From contig OZ253474.1 in assembly GCA_965261695.1 (NCBI GenBank), positions 4,588,001 to 4,652,000 on the forward strand: DNA of 64,000 nucleotides. The letters are read 5' to 3'. The notes under the pieces were generated by a model that searched no databases, was not told the origin of the DNA, and saw only the letters and a list, made by a program, of their open reading frames with translations. Made by a program: the position numbers and the translations under genes. The stretch is from Bin5 sp965261695. Lineage in GTDB: Bacteria; Chloroflexota; Anaerolineae; Caldilineales; Caldilineaceae. Numbering within the stretch: position 1 is the stretch's first letter; each line of letters starts with the position of its first letter. Positions 51,635 through 60,144 of the stretch are shown one piece after another.

Positions 51635-52039
51635 TTATTCCCCGACTCCTCTGCAATAGTCGACTGACAAAACCAAGCTCTCATATTGCTGTCTCTCGAA
51701 TTCCACTTCAGCCTCTTGTTCCTGTTCCAGCTGGAACAGTGTTCCCCACATGAATGTTGAAACAGTGTGCATTACCAAGACCACCCTCTCCTCATCGGTA
51801 AACGCCTTCTCAAGGTCGTTCCCCTTGCTCTCCCAAGCCGACAAGATGCACTCCTCGAATTCGAGCAGAAGATCAAAATACTCGGATGGGTCGTCTGGAT
51901 TATCCATCGTGGCAAAGACACGTGCAAGCTCCTCCAAGCCGCCTTTGGCCCTCGGTTCCGGCGCATCTGGATCGTCGGGTTGAATGGGGACTCAGGCTGC
52001 CAGCGCGAAAATGGCGATCAGAATGGCAATCCGTTTCAT
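51635..52039 (-). pseudogene. Lipoprotein gene with TGA at the lipobox cysteine
   Basis: The ATG at 52039 has a very strong GGAGGAGGAG site. The reading is KRIAILIAIFALAA, TGA (51994-51992), VPIQPDDPDAPEPRAKGG, then LEELARVFATMDNPDDPSEYFD, LLLEFEECILSAWESKGND and so on to 51635. LALAA is followed in lipoproteins by Cys; TGA is one base from TGC or TGT. Everything else is in frame for 134 codons. The mature part is short, acidic and unrecognised. A GTG or TTG inside (for example at 51937) could make a cytosolic product lacking the signal. Confidence 0.7.
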
Positions 52040-52260
52040 CTTCTCCTCCTCCATGTTTTGTTTGAAGATTATGTGCGAAAGTAACCATTAAGGTAGGAGA
52101 ATCGGTCCGAATTCGAGATGTTCGTCATTTTGCCCTCGTGTACATTGTGCGGTTGGCCAAATTCGGGGTGGTCGGGGCTGGGTTAGGGTGCAAGGGAATC
52201 AGGGGCCAGATGGCCATGACGAATTCCCGGAACAAGACCAGAACGCAAAGCATGTCTATT

Positions 52261-52632
52261 TCACTCCTTCTTTCGCTGATTCTCAGATGCACAATCGAAC
52301 AACCATTGAACGTGAGCCGTAACGACGGGGGCGTCGTCCCCGGATCTCGTATGCAGCCATGCATCCGACAATGCAGCCATTTCTCGTGCAAGCGCGATGC
52401 TCTTTTCGGAAAACCCGTGTTCCCGCGCCCCATCCTCATCAAATGTTACTCTGTCGTCGACTATTGACATGAAGAGCTCATCCATTTGCGATACGTCCAC
52501 ACCCCGCTCAGGGTAGTTGCTGCAATCTTCATCCGGGGGCAATGGAGTAGGGATGAGCAAAGGGAATGTTGTGCCAGGCGCGCATCCTGCCATCAGAATC
52601 GCAAGCGCCAATAGTCTCACCAGGTTTTTCAC
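52261..52632 (-). CDS. Small lipoprotein of unknown function
   Basis: 123 residues from a GTG at 52632 (GAGGAGAG about 6 nt upstream). The signal NLVRLLALAILMAGCAPG has the lipobox MAGC with Cys17. The mature part is acidic with two further cysteines (EDCSNYPERG; LFDCASE) that may pair, and no recognised domain. The signal type and the style of the short acidic mature part are like the broken lipoprotein gene at 51635-52039, with the same orientation, so the two may form an operon of related proteins. Confidence 0.7.
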   Translation of the reverse strand: MKNLVRLLALAILMAGCAPGTTFPLLIPTPLPPDEDCSNYPERGVDVSQMDELFMSIVDDRVTFDEDGAREHGFSEKSIALAREMAALSDAWLHTRSGDDAPVVTAHVQWLFDCASENQRKKE

Positions 52633-52989
52633 TTTACTCTCTCCTCAACATATTTGAGACTGCTTGTTTACACAGGCTTTCACTGCATTGCTTCATGTGA
52701 CTGTTTCCAATATGCCTTGCAAGGGGGGAATGTATGAATATACCGGAGTCTAAGTCGACCAAGATGCCCTGGGAGTTTCCTCGCCATTGGACTGCGGCAC
52801 TTGTTGGCGCGGCCGCTGGCCCGCGCCGTGACGTAATGGGCGCTAGTCTACGCCTGAATTTGTGATACTATTCGGAGATATGCACGAACCAACTCCTCGT
52901 GTGAGCCGGTACGGAGCGGACACGCCGAGCCGGCTTTTTTTGGGGTCTCTGCTCATCTTAGCACAAGCGGAGAAGTGGGCAATATATGG
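52633..52989. other. Gap with a terminator
   Basis: Contains a small plus-strand open frame (52735-52866, 43 residues starting MNIPESKSTKMPWEF, with an AAGGGGGG upstream) that may be a real short gene but matches nothing known, and the terminator at 52904-52941. Otherwise nothing was recognised. Confidence 0.4.
52904..52941 (+). terminator. Rho-independent terminator
   Basis: AGCCGG (52904-52909) pairs with CCGGCT (52930-52935), with inner CGG/CCG pairing, and is followed by seven T residues (52935-52941). The only upstream plus-strand candidate is the small frame at 52735-52866. Confidence 0.6.
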
Positions 52990-53283
52990 TTGGCCCCGAT
53001 CACTAGACCACGAAACGGAAAAAAATAAGGCACATCAAGACGGATGCGGCCCGCTCTGATCGGCAACAGGCGGTCTGCCGCCATCAGAGCACGAAGCGCT
53101 CTTCAGCCGGCGTCCGAAAGTTGAGACTTTGACGCGGTCTCCCGTGGTTGCACAAGTCGAAATCGTCTCTTAAACCAGCCTGCAATTGGCGCACCGAGTC
53201 AAACTGGTTGAGATAGATGTTATCATACTTGACGCTGCGCCAGCGCCGTTCGCAGAAGACGTTGTCCAGCCCGCGTCCTCGCC
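52990..53283 (-). mobile_element. IS3-family element copy B: 3' end with ORFB tail
   Basis: The right-end sequence (TTGGCCCCGATCACTAGACC inward) matches copy A for about 150 bp. The ORFB C-terminus lies at 53084-53283 on the minus strand: GRGLDNVFCERRWRSVKY, DNIYLNQFDSVRQLQAGL, NHGRPRQSLNFRTPAEERFVL. This is the last part of the DDE integrase domain, including the final catalytic Glu in FCERRWRS. The 5' two-thirds is missing and the fragment abuts a broken solute-binding-protein gene. Confidence 0.8.
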
Positions 53284-53957
53284 AACATGCCCACCCCCCG
53301 CCCCTGGCGCGACCCCCTCGCCGCCGGCCGCCTCCTGCTCCTCTCCACCTTCGCCGGCACCATCCGCCGCCCCACCCCCGCCCGCATCCCGCCGAACACC
53401 TCCGGCGCCGCCAGCAGCAGTGAGTCGCTCCCAATCAGGACCAACTCCTCCAGCCCCTCCACCTGGCCGACCTGGCGCGCGATCTGCGCCGCTTCGCCCG
53501 GAAAAACCGGAAAGAAAAGTCCCTCCGGGCTGTCCGCCGCAATCCGGCTAAGCACCGGTATCATATCGCTGTCCCCTCTGCTGATCTCCGCCGCCGTGAT
53601 CACCGCGCCGCCCAGCTCCTCGAACGCCGCCGCAAACGCGCCCGTAAACCCCGACGTGTAGGGGTCGCCGTCGTCGATCGCCGCCATCCGGCGCAGACCC
53701 AACTCACTGTAAACGAACTCGGCCACCGCCTGCCCCTGGTAGAGATCGTTGCTGGCCGTGCGGTAGAAGCCCGCATGGTTGTGCACGCCCGCGTTGCCGC
53801 GCAGGTCCGACGTCAGCGACGGCCCCGTATTCGACGCCGAAATCATCACCAGCCCGGCCTCGCTGAGAATCGATGAGGCGGCGGCCGTGGGGATGGCGCT
53901 ATCACGCCGTTTGTAACCGTTATCCCAGTCCTGGCAGCGGGAAGACGCGGGTCTCAT
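53284..53957 (-). pseudogene. Fragment of a Leu/Ile/Val-type ABC solute-binding protein gene
   Basis: The frame starts with ATG overlapping the stop of the FnIII gene (ATGA) but its first 20 residues do not look like a signal. From there it reads like the middle of a LivJ-type periplasmic-binding protein: ILSEAGLVMISASNTGPSL, FVYSELGLRRMAAIDDGDPYTSGFTGAFAAAFEELGGAVITAAEISRGDSDMIPVLSRI, DSPEGLFFPVFPGEAAQIARQVGQV and LVLIGSDSLLLAAPEVF. About the first 100 residues and the C-terminal third are missing. The end runs into GC-rich low-complexity sequence and then IS3 copy B. Confidence 0.7.
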
Positions 53958-55393
53958 TGCTGCGCCGCGGGTACCGTCTCAGACACCCGAATCGACCACG
54001 CGCTTGTCCCGCCGCCGGCGTTCACCGCTCTCATCTGGTAGTAGTAGGTCGTCCCGGCTGTAACGTCCGAGTGCGTGTAGGTCGTGCCCGCCAGAGTGTT
54101 TCCTCCAAGCTGCTGCCATTCGTTGACGCTGTCCCACACCCACAACTCGTAGCGCACGGCGCCCGCCACCGCGCGCCAACTGAGTACCACACTGCTTTGT
54201 GCCGCCGCCGCGATCAACAGCGGTGCAGACAGCGCAGACGCAGACGCCGGCGCCGCCGGCACGGCAACGGCCAGATAATGAGACCAGTCGCTGGCCTGGC
54301 CGGCGTCGTTCACCGCGCGGATAAAGTAGTAGTAGTTCGTCCCGGCCGTGATCCCGGAGTCGTTGTAGGTCGTGCCTGTCAGGTCGCCCTCATCAAGGCG
54401 ACGCCATTCGTTGACGCTGTCCCACACCCAAAAATCATAGCGCGCCGCGCCCGATACCGCCGTCCAACTCAGTTCCACCGCGCTCTCTGCCGCCTCCGCC
54501 GTCAGCGCCGGCACAGACAGCGTCATACCCGTTGCTGTCGCCGTAGCTGTTGCCGTAGGCGTGGCTGTGGCTGCAGCATCTGCCTCCAATGTCGCCGTCG
54601 GAGTGGCAGTGGCTGCAGCATCTGCCTCCAATGTCGCCGTGGGAGTAGCTGTTGGTGACGGAGTGAATCCAGGTGTTTGGGTTGGGGTCGAGGTCTGTGT
54701 GGGTGTAGCCGTGCGGGCGGAGGTGGTGGGAGTAGGATCGCGGTAGCTGATGATCCTGATGTGGTGAGTAGTGTATACCTCCGCGTCAGGATACGTGGTC
54801 ACCGTCAGGTTTAGCGATGTCAAGTGTTCAAACCCGGGACATCGTCTAACGTAGAAGCCCTCTCTCGCTGCTGTCTGGTAGCCTATCGCCAAACTACTGT
54901 CTCTATATCTAGGCAAACTACATAAATCTGAATCAGAGTCCTTGAATGCCTTGATTGCGGCGATAAAACCGTGTCGACGGAGAATGTCAATCGAGACAGA
55001 CCGGTCCGGATCGTTCAGCGTGTAGAATGGACCAAACCAGGGATCGTCGTCCGATACCGTAACCGATGCGGGCATCACGATCGCCTGCTGGCCGCCGTCC
55101 GCTGGCGGCCCCAAAGTAGTGATGTACACCGGGTCCAGATCCTGCTGCTGCTGAGCGTCGACGCTGGTTCGGGCCGACAACTCATAGCGCACCGCGCCCG
55201 TCACCGTATCCCGGCTTAACTCGACTACGTCTTCGCCGGTCAGGCCAGCCGCAGACAGCGTGCGTTCCGTCGAACTCTCGTGCGCAGAAGCCAGGTTCGT
55301 GTACAGCGGGATGGCGGCGATGGCCAGAAGGGCTACGGCCAACCAAGCACCCAGTCCATCCAGAAACGGCAAACTCTTCCGTCGTCGCAACAT
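53954..55393 (-). CDS. Secreted/membrane-anchored protein with two fibronectin type III domains
   Basis: 479 residues. One N-terminal hydrophobic segment (FLDGLGAWLAVALLAIAAIPLY) acts as an anchor or signal. An unrecognised domain follows (about 40-210), then a Thr/Pro/Ala linker that contains a 14-residue repeat twice (ATLEADAAATATPT), and two FnIII domains (about 290-380 and 390-475) with SAVELSWTAVSGAARYDFWVWDSVNEWRRL and TTYTHSDVTAGTTYYYQMRAVNAGG. FnIII modules in bacterial surface proteins usually act as spacers or carbohydrate binders. A stop/start overlap joins it to the broken solute-binding gene. Confidence 0.8.
   Translation of the reverse strand: MLRRRKSLPFLDGLGAWLAVALLAIAAIPLYTNLASAHESSTERTLSAAGLTGEDVVELSRDTVTGAVRYELSARTSVDAQQQQDLDPVYITTLGPPADGGQQAIVMPASVTVSDDDPWFGPFYTLNDPDRSVSIDILRRHGFIAAIKAFKDSDSDLCSLPRYRDSSLAIGYQTAAREGFYVRRCPGFEHLTSLNLTVTTYPDAEVYTTHHIRIISYRDPTPTTSARTATPTQTSTPTQTPGFTPSPTATPTATLEADAAATATPTATLEADAAATATPTATATATATGMTLSVPALTAEAAESAVELSWTAVSGAARYDFWVWDSVNEWRRLDEGDLTGTTYNDSGITAGTNYYYFIRAVNDAGQASDWSHYLAVAVPAAPASASALSAPLLIAAAAQSSVVLSWRAVAGAVRYELWVWDSVNEWQQLGGNTLAGTTYTHSDVTAGTTYYYQMRAVNAGGGTSAWSIRVSETVPAAQQ
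54567..54650. repeat. Two in-frame 42-bp tandem units
   Basis: Units at 54567-54608 and 54609-54650 are almost identical and encode the doubled linker peptide of the FnIII protein. Confidence 0.85.
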
Positions 55394-56168
55394 TAGTCCC
55401 TACCTCACTGTAAGAACGGGTCAACATTGACCATCAGCTTCAATTCGACCGAGACACTGCTCCCCAACTCGGCGAGCGACCAGACAGGAAGACATCTCGG
55501 CAAAGAAGCTGTTACTGCAACAAGACCTGACGACTGGCCAAATTATATTATATATCGTGGAGCCGGTCAACCCGATTTTCCGGGCGGCGCAGGGCTATCG
55601 CGAACTTCGTGACAGTATCGCATTGTTCGCTATTCCCAGGAGGAAACGAGCACTGACGCCCCCGATCTTACTTGGATGGCGTCTGAATCCTGCCCATCTT
55701 CTCCACCAAGTAGCTGAACGCAGCCGAAAACTTCACCCCCTTCATCCCCATTGCACATCCCTTCATATTTCTTCATTCTGGCAGAGCACGGCAATTGTGT
55801 CTAAAGGTTATCCCATTTGACACCAAGACTTTTCGCGCTGGTTACGAAATGGAATCGTGGTTGTCTTGCCTGCCTCTACGCAATACGTAGCGAGCAAAAA
55901 AAGCGGGTTTTCATATTGAACGCACATCAGATCTATCTTGAAAAAACTTGACAACCATCCTCTCTCCCCTCTGGCGGCACCAGCCACCAGGAATCAATGA
56001 CTGAAAACTCGAGAAAATCCGTGTCCGAGCCTGCCCACAGGACACTCCCATACAACCTCTCGGAACCGTTGACATTCTGTACAACTTACTGTAACAATAG
56101 AACAGTCCCGGCCCGTCGGCCCCCTTCCTCTCCGTGCACCGTCTGCTAACCAGCTAAGGAACATCGGC
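55394..56168. other. 775-nt gap with a promoter for the following gene
   Basis: No gene was recognised. The AT-richer second half contains the promoter at 56069-56097. Confidence 0.5.
56069..56097 (+). promoter_or_regulatory. Sigma-70-type promoter
   Basis: TTGACA (56069-56074), 17-bp spacer, TAACAA (56092-56097), about 70 nt before the LRR/FnIII gene start. Confidence 0.6.
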
Positions 56169-57770
56169 ATGTTCACGTCGCCCTCATTCAGCTGCCCGCC
56201 CGCACAGAACTTCCACCGCCTGCGCAGGACCGCCGTCCTCCTGGCCATCCTCACTCTTGTTGCCGCTCTATCCTCATGCGGACGAAATGCAGCCTCTGCG
56301 GACGAAATCCCCCCAGGGCAAGCACGCTCCTCCACCTGCGCCCAGCGCGAACAGGCCGCCCTCATCGCTCTCTACAACGCCACCGGCGGACCGGACTGGC
56401 ACGACAACAGCAACTGGCTCAGCCAGAAACCATTCTCAACCTGGTTCGGCGTTACCACGGCAAGCAATGGCTGCGTCACCCGCCTCGACCTCCAGAATAA
56501 CAACCTGACCGGCTCAATCCCCCCTGATCTGGGCAGCCTGCCCATGCTCCAATCTCTCGACCTCAGAAATAACAACCTGGCCGGTCCGATTCCCCCCGAA
56601 CTGGCAAACGCTTCCAACCTCGAAAGACTCTTCCTCGCCCCCAACAACTTTACCGGCTGCATTCCCCGTCAGTTGGCGCACCTCGAAAAATTCTTCCCGC
56701 AGCACCTCTTTGACAGGATCCGCCGGGAATTGCTCTTCCCGCCTTCACCCGATCGCAGCGACCTCGGTGACGTCGACCTCTACTACTGCGTCGAGAATCC
56801 CGGCCTTCCCATCAACAGCGCTCTCAGCGCGCCATCAAACCTCTCTTACGCCTACCATGGCTCCTCCATCGTTATCAGTTGGGATCCGGTCGACGGCGCC
56901 GACCGCTACAACCTCTACCATGACGACGCCCTCGACTCCTCCTGCCGCCTATCGCCCTCCGGCAAACCAAAATTCTGCGACTATCTGGCCACCGTCCTCG
57001 CTGAGACCACCTACACACACGCCGACCCCGCCGCCGGCAGGAACTACTACTGGGTTATCGCCTGCAACAGCAGCGGTTGTTCACCTCTCGACGCCGAGAA
57101 TGCCGCCAGTCCACCTGCCGACACTCCCTACAGACCGGGTCTCGATTATCCCCCCGCCCCCTCCAACCTCACCTACGCTTTCGAAGGCTCCTCCGTCGTC
57201 ATCAACTGGGACCCGGTTGACGATGCCGACTACTACAATCTCTACCATCACGACTCCTTCGCCACCTACTGCCATGTGCAATCCGACGGCTCGTCCAGCT
57301 TCTGCGACCAATTGGCCGCCAACCTCGTCCAGACCACCTACACGCACGCCGTCACCGACAGAAGCAACTACTACTGGGTGGCAGCCTGCAACAACGTAGG
57401 CTGCTCCCCCGTCGCCGAAGAGAGCCCCGCCAAGCCGGCCGTGGAGATTCCCCCCGCCCCCTCCAACCTCACCTACGCTCTCGAAGGCCCCTCCATCATC
57501 CTCAGCTGGGACCCGGTTGACGGCGCCGACTACTACAACCTCTACCATCACCGCGCCTTTGCCTCCTCCTGTGGAGTGCGCCCGGACGGCTCGTCCATGT
57601 CCTGCGACCAATTGGCCGCCAACCTTGTCGAGACCACCTACACGCACGCCGACCCCGACAGACGCAACTACTACTGGGTAACAGCCTGCAACAGGGGAGG
57701 ATGCTCCCCCGTCGACGTCACAAATGTCGCTAGCCCGGTCGAAACCGGCCCCGCAGACAACGGCAACTGA
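56169..57770 (+). CDS. Lipoprotein with leucine-rich repeats and three cysteine-bearing FnIII-like modules
   Basis: 533 residues. A lipoprotein signal (LLAILTLVAALSSCG) carries the lipid Cys at about 37. A plant-type LRR region (about 60-180) follows: ALIALYNATGGPDWHDNSNW, then RLDLQNNNLTGSIPPDL, SLDLRNNNLAGPIPPEL and NLERLFLAPNNFTG. Three modules of about 90 residues end the chain. Each reads like APSNLTYA-EGSS--ISWDPVDGADYYNLYH, then SC, an FC or SC-DQLAA region, TTYTHADP and NYYWVIACN--GCSP. The four cysteines per module recur at fixed places and probably pair. It should be displayed on the cell surface for binding or adhesion. No enzymatic motif is seen. Confidence 0.82.
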   Translation: MFTSPSFSCPPAQNFHRLRRTAVLLAILTLVAALSSCGRNAASADEIPPGQARSSTCAQREQAALIALYNATGGPDWHDNSNWLSQKPFSTWFGVTTASNGCVTRLDLQNNNLTGSIPPDLGSLPMLQSLDLRNNNLAGPIPPELANASNLERLFLAPNNFTGCIPRQLAHLEKFFPQHLFDRIRRELLFPPSPDRSDLGDVDLYYCVENPGLPINSALSAPSNLSYAYHGSSIVISWDPVDGADRYNLYHDDALDSSCRLSPSGKPKFCDYLATVLAETTYTHADPAAGRNYYWVIACNSSGCSPLDAENAASPPADTPYRPGLDYPPAPSNLTYAFEGSSVVINWDPVDDADYYNLYHHDSFATYCHVQSDGSSSFCDQLAANLVQTTYTHAVTDRSNYYWVAACNNVGCSPVAEESPAKPAVEIPPAPSNLTYALEGPSIILSWDPVDGADYYNLYHHRAFASSCGVRPDGSSMSCDQLAANLVETTYTHADPDRRNYYWVTACNRGGCSPVDVTNVASPVETGPADNGN

Positions 57771-57848
57771 ACTGATCGTGCGAAAGCGGCTGGAGAGGAT
57801 ATCAGAGACACCTAAGCTTAGCGCATGAGCCATCAAAGGAAGGATCGA

Positions 57849-59516
57849 ATGAAAACGAACGCTGGGCACTTACGTGGGGCCAGTATCTTGTTGGCGATTC
57901 TACTCGTTGCTGCAACCCTCTCGGCCTGCACGCCCACTGAGCAGCCTTCGGAAGAGACGGCCCTATCGACCCCTATGCCGACCTCGACCCTAATGCCTAC
58001 CCCAATGCCAACCCTGATGCCGACCTCAACCCCAATGCCGGCGCCGGAAAGTTCTCGAATGTCCCTTGACCAGTACGCGGCATTCTGCGCTGAATTAGAT
58101 GCCGGTGAGACAACAGAGGAGGAAGGGGAGATCACCTATGGCGAGTTTTCGGCAGGCTTGCAGCTGTACATCGGCCTGTTGGCGTCCGTGAATCCTCCAG
58201 AAGAAGTGAGCGATTGGCACAATACGTTGTTGACGAGTCAACGGGAACTGAAAGCAGCAATAGATGAATACCCCGGATCGAAGGATGATCCAATTGATAT
58301 TGAACGGTTCTTCACGCTTCTGGTGGCTTACCATGAAGGATTGAGCAAGACCGCGCGCGAACTGGACCCGGCGCTCCTGGACTGGCTGATCGCAGCCGGC
58401 TGCATGGATGAAGATGTCGCCGCTGCTTCCTTCGAAGGCTGGCAGGACGGGGGCAATGGCGCGATTGAGAGGGAAGAGTTAACGGTTGGTGTGGGCGTGG
58501 AGGGCGCGTTGGACGAAACCAGCGAAACCGACTACTTCATCTTCCGGGCGGAGGAGGGAAAGGAGTACCTGATAGAGGCCGTCTGGGAGGGGATCTCCTC
58601 CATCCGCCTGGAAATTTCGGATGGGTTGACCTTTTCCAGGATCAGAGACAGCAGCCGGCAACCATTGCAGGTCTCATGGACAGCCCCGGAATCAGGCGAA
58701 TACCACCTGAATGTCACTCCGGGCGGCGGTTCGGAAGGGGGAGAAGGCAGCTATACCGTCTCCGTCAACGCACAGACAACGGAGTCACAAGGAACGTCCG
58801 CACTGGTTCCTACGCCTTCCCAAATCGCGACGTCAACTCCCTTGCCCGCGGCTGATCCAACCGCCACGCCCGCCCCGGCGGCAGCACCGACTGACGCTGC
58901 ACCCTCCAGGCCATCAAATCTGCATTACGCCATAGAGAGATCGACGATACGGGTCAGTTGGGATGCTGTGGAGGGAGCGGACTACTACAACCTCTACTAC
59001 CACAACCTTTTCCACTCCAGCTGTTCGCTGCGTGCAGACGGCAGCCCGGGTTTCTGCGAAGAGTTGGCAACCAATGTTGTTAGTACCACTTACCTCCATA
59101 CCGACCCCAATGCAGGCGAAAACTTCTACTGGGTGGTTGCCTGCAACCAGGAGGAATGCTCGGAGATTGACAGTGTCAATCCGGGCAGACCAGCCGTAGA
59201 CAGGCCCGGCATTCCATCAACAGTGACGTATGCTTGGGAAGGGACGACGATACGGATTAGCTGGGACGCTGTGGAAGGAGCGGACTACTACAAACTCCTC
59301 CACGACGACTTTTTCGGCTCCAGTTGTTCGTTGGCCGTCGACGGCAGCCCGAGCTTCTGCGAGGAGTTGGCAACCAATCTGGATGGTACGACCTACCTCC
59401 ACGCCAACCCCGCTGCAGACAAGAATTTCTACTGGGTGGTGGCCTGCAACCAAGGCGGTTGCTCGCAGATCGTCTCCGAGGATCCAGCCAAACAAAACGA
59501 AGCTGGCGGCAACTAG
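57849..59516 (+). CDS. Lipoprotein with two cysteine-bearing FnIII-like modules
   Basis: 555 residues from the ATG at 57849 (AGGA close upstream; 57825 also possible). The lipobox is LSACTP after a hydrophobic run. A low-complexity Pro/Met/Thr linker (PTPMPTLMPTSTPMP) is followed by a helical domain (about 70-200, unrecognised), then a beta domain of the pre-peptidase C-terminal type (VEGALDETSETDYFIFRAEEGKEYLIEA, then GEYHLNVTPGG). A second Thr/Pro linker leads to two modules of the type in the previous gene (AIERSTIRVSWDAVEGADYYNLYY and AWEGTTIRISWDAVEGADYYKL, each with SSC, FCEELATN, TTYLHA and WVVACN--GCS). It lies 78 nt after that gene and was probably duplicated from it in part. Confidence 0.82.
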   Translation: MKTNAGHLRGASILLAILLVAATLSACTPTEQPSEETALSTPMPTSTLMPTPMPTLMPTSTPMPAPESSRMSLDQYAAFCAELDAGETTEEEGEITYGEFSAGLQLYIGLLASVNPPEEVSDWHNTLLTSQRELKAAIDEYPGSKDDPIDIERFFTLLVAYHEGLSKTARELDPALLDWLIAAGCMDEDVAAASFEGWQDGGNGAIEREELTVGVGVEGALDETSETDYFIFRAEEGKEYLIEAVWEGISSIRLEISDGLTFSRIRDSSRQPLQVSWTAPESGEYHLNVTPGGGSEGGEGSYTVSVNAQTTESQGTSALVPTPSQIATSTPLPAADPTATPAPAAAPTDAAPSRPSNLHYAIERSTIRVSWDAVEGADYYNLYYHNLFHSSCSLRADGSPGFCEELATNVVSTTYLHTDPNAGENFYWVVACNQEECSEIDSVNPGRPAVDRPGIPSTVTYAWEGTTIRISWDAVEGADYYKLLHDDFFGSSCSLAVDGSPSFCEELATNLDGTTYLHANPAADKNFYWVVACNQGGCSQIVSEDPAKQNEAGGN

Positions 59517-59641
59517 ATCAACATCCACGCTGGCCGCGGCTGTTGACACAATACCAGCGCCTATCGAAATGCCCGAATTCGGCACTCCAGGCTGTTTTCA
59601 GCCCGCCCCCTAATCCAAACACGCTACAGGAACCCCACCGC

Positions 59642-59669
59642 GGTCTATCCCCGCGTATGCGGGGGAACC
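59642..59669. CRISPR. Single type I-E-like CRISPR repeat, no array
   Basis: The 28 bp contain the palindromic core CCCCGCGTATGCGGGG followed by GAACC, the form of type I-E repeats. No second copy, spacer or cas gene lies in the window. It may be an orphan repeat or a look-alike palindrome. Confidence 0.45.
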
Positions 59670-59727
59670 TCCACCCCAGGGCAATGGCATCAAATCGGTA
59701 CAAACCCACCTGAGGCTGCCTGAATCG

Positions 59728-59857
59728 GTAGGGGCGCCCCTTGCGGGCACCCTTCCCAGGTCATAACGTCTGTAGGGGCACCCCTTGTGGGCGCCCTCCC
59801 CAGGTCAAAACGTCGGTAGGGGCACCCCTCGTGGGTGCCCTTCGCGGGCTATTGTGG
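59728..59857. repeat. Three palindromic GTAGGGGC-CCCC...GGGC-CCC units, 44-bp period
   Basis: Units begin at 59728, 59772 and 59816. Each has GTAGGGGC[A/G]CCCCT and a matching GGG[C/T][A/G]CCC arm, forming a stem-loop, with AGGTCA[T/A]AACGTC between units. The element resembles the dispersed REP-like repeats of Chloroflexota and other phyla. Confidence 0.8.
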
Positions 59858-59882
59858 CGTCCGAACTTAGATGCAATTGCCC

Positions 59883-60010
59883 TGTTCTCCCTGCCCCTCC
59901 GCGCCCCTTCGCGGACAAAAAAGGTGTTCTTCCTGCCCCTTCGCGGCCCTTCGCGGACAAAAAAAGGTGTTCTTCGTGGTCCTTCGTGGCCCTTCGTGGA
60001 CAAAAAAAGG
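59883..60010. repeat. Three tandem 42-43-bp units ending in GGACAAAAAAAGG
   Basis: Units start at 59883, 59925 and 59968, each TGTTCT-CCTTCG-GGACAAAAAA[A]GG with inner TTCG[C/T]GG repeats. They lie just upstream of the type IIG restriction gene. Confidence 0.8.
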
Positions 60011-60144
60011 TGTTCTCCACCCCCCCATTCCACTGGCAAAATCAGCCCACATGTGCGACAATTCTCTCCAGCCTAATCCCAGGATGCCATCCGCAAACAG
60101 CCGCCGGCCACAATGACGGCGCTCGCCCCCACAAGCCCTTTACA

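Noticed and set aside
53223..53434. Coding extension of the solute-binding gene through 53280-53390
   Set aside because: The translation becomes Arg/Gly-rich low-complexity and leaves the family pattern; the fragment ends before the IS3 remnant.
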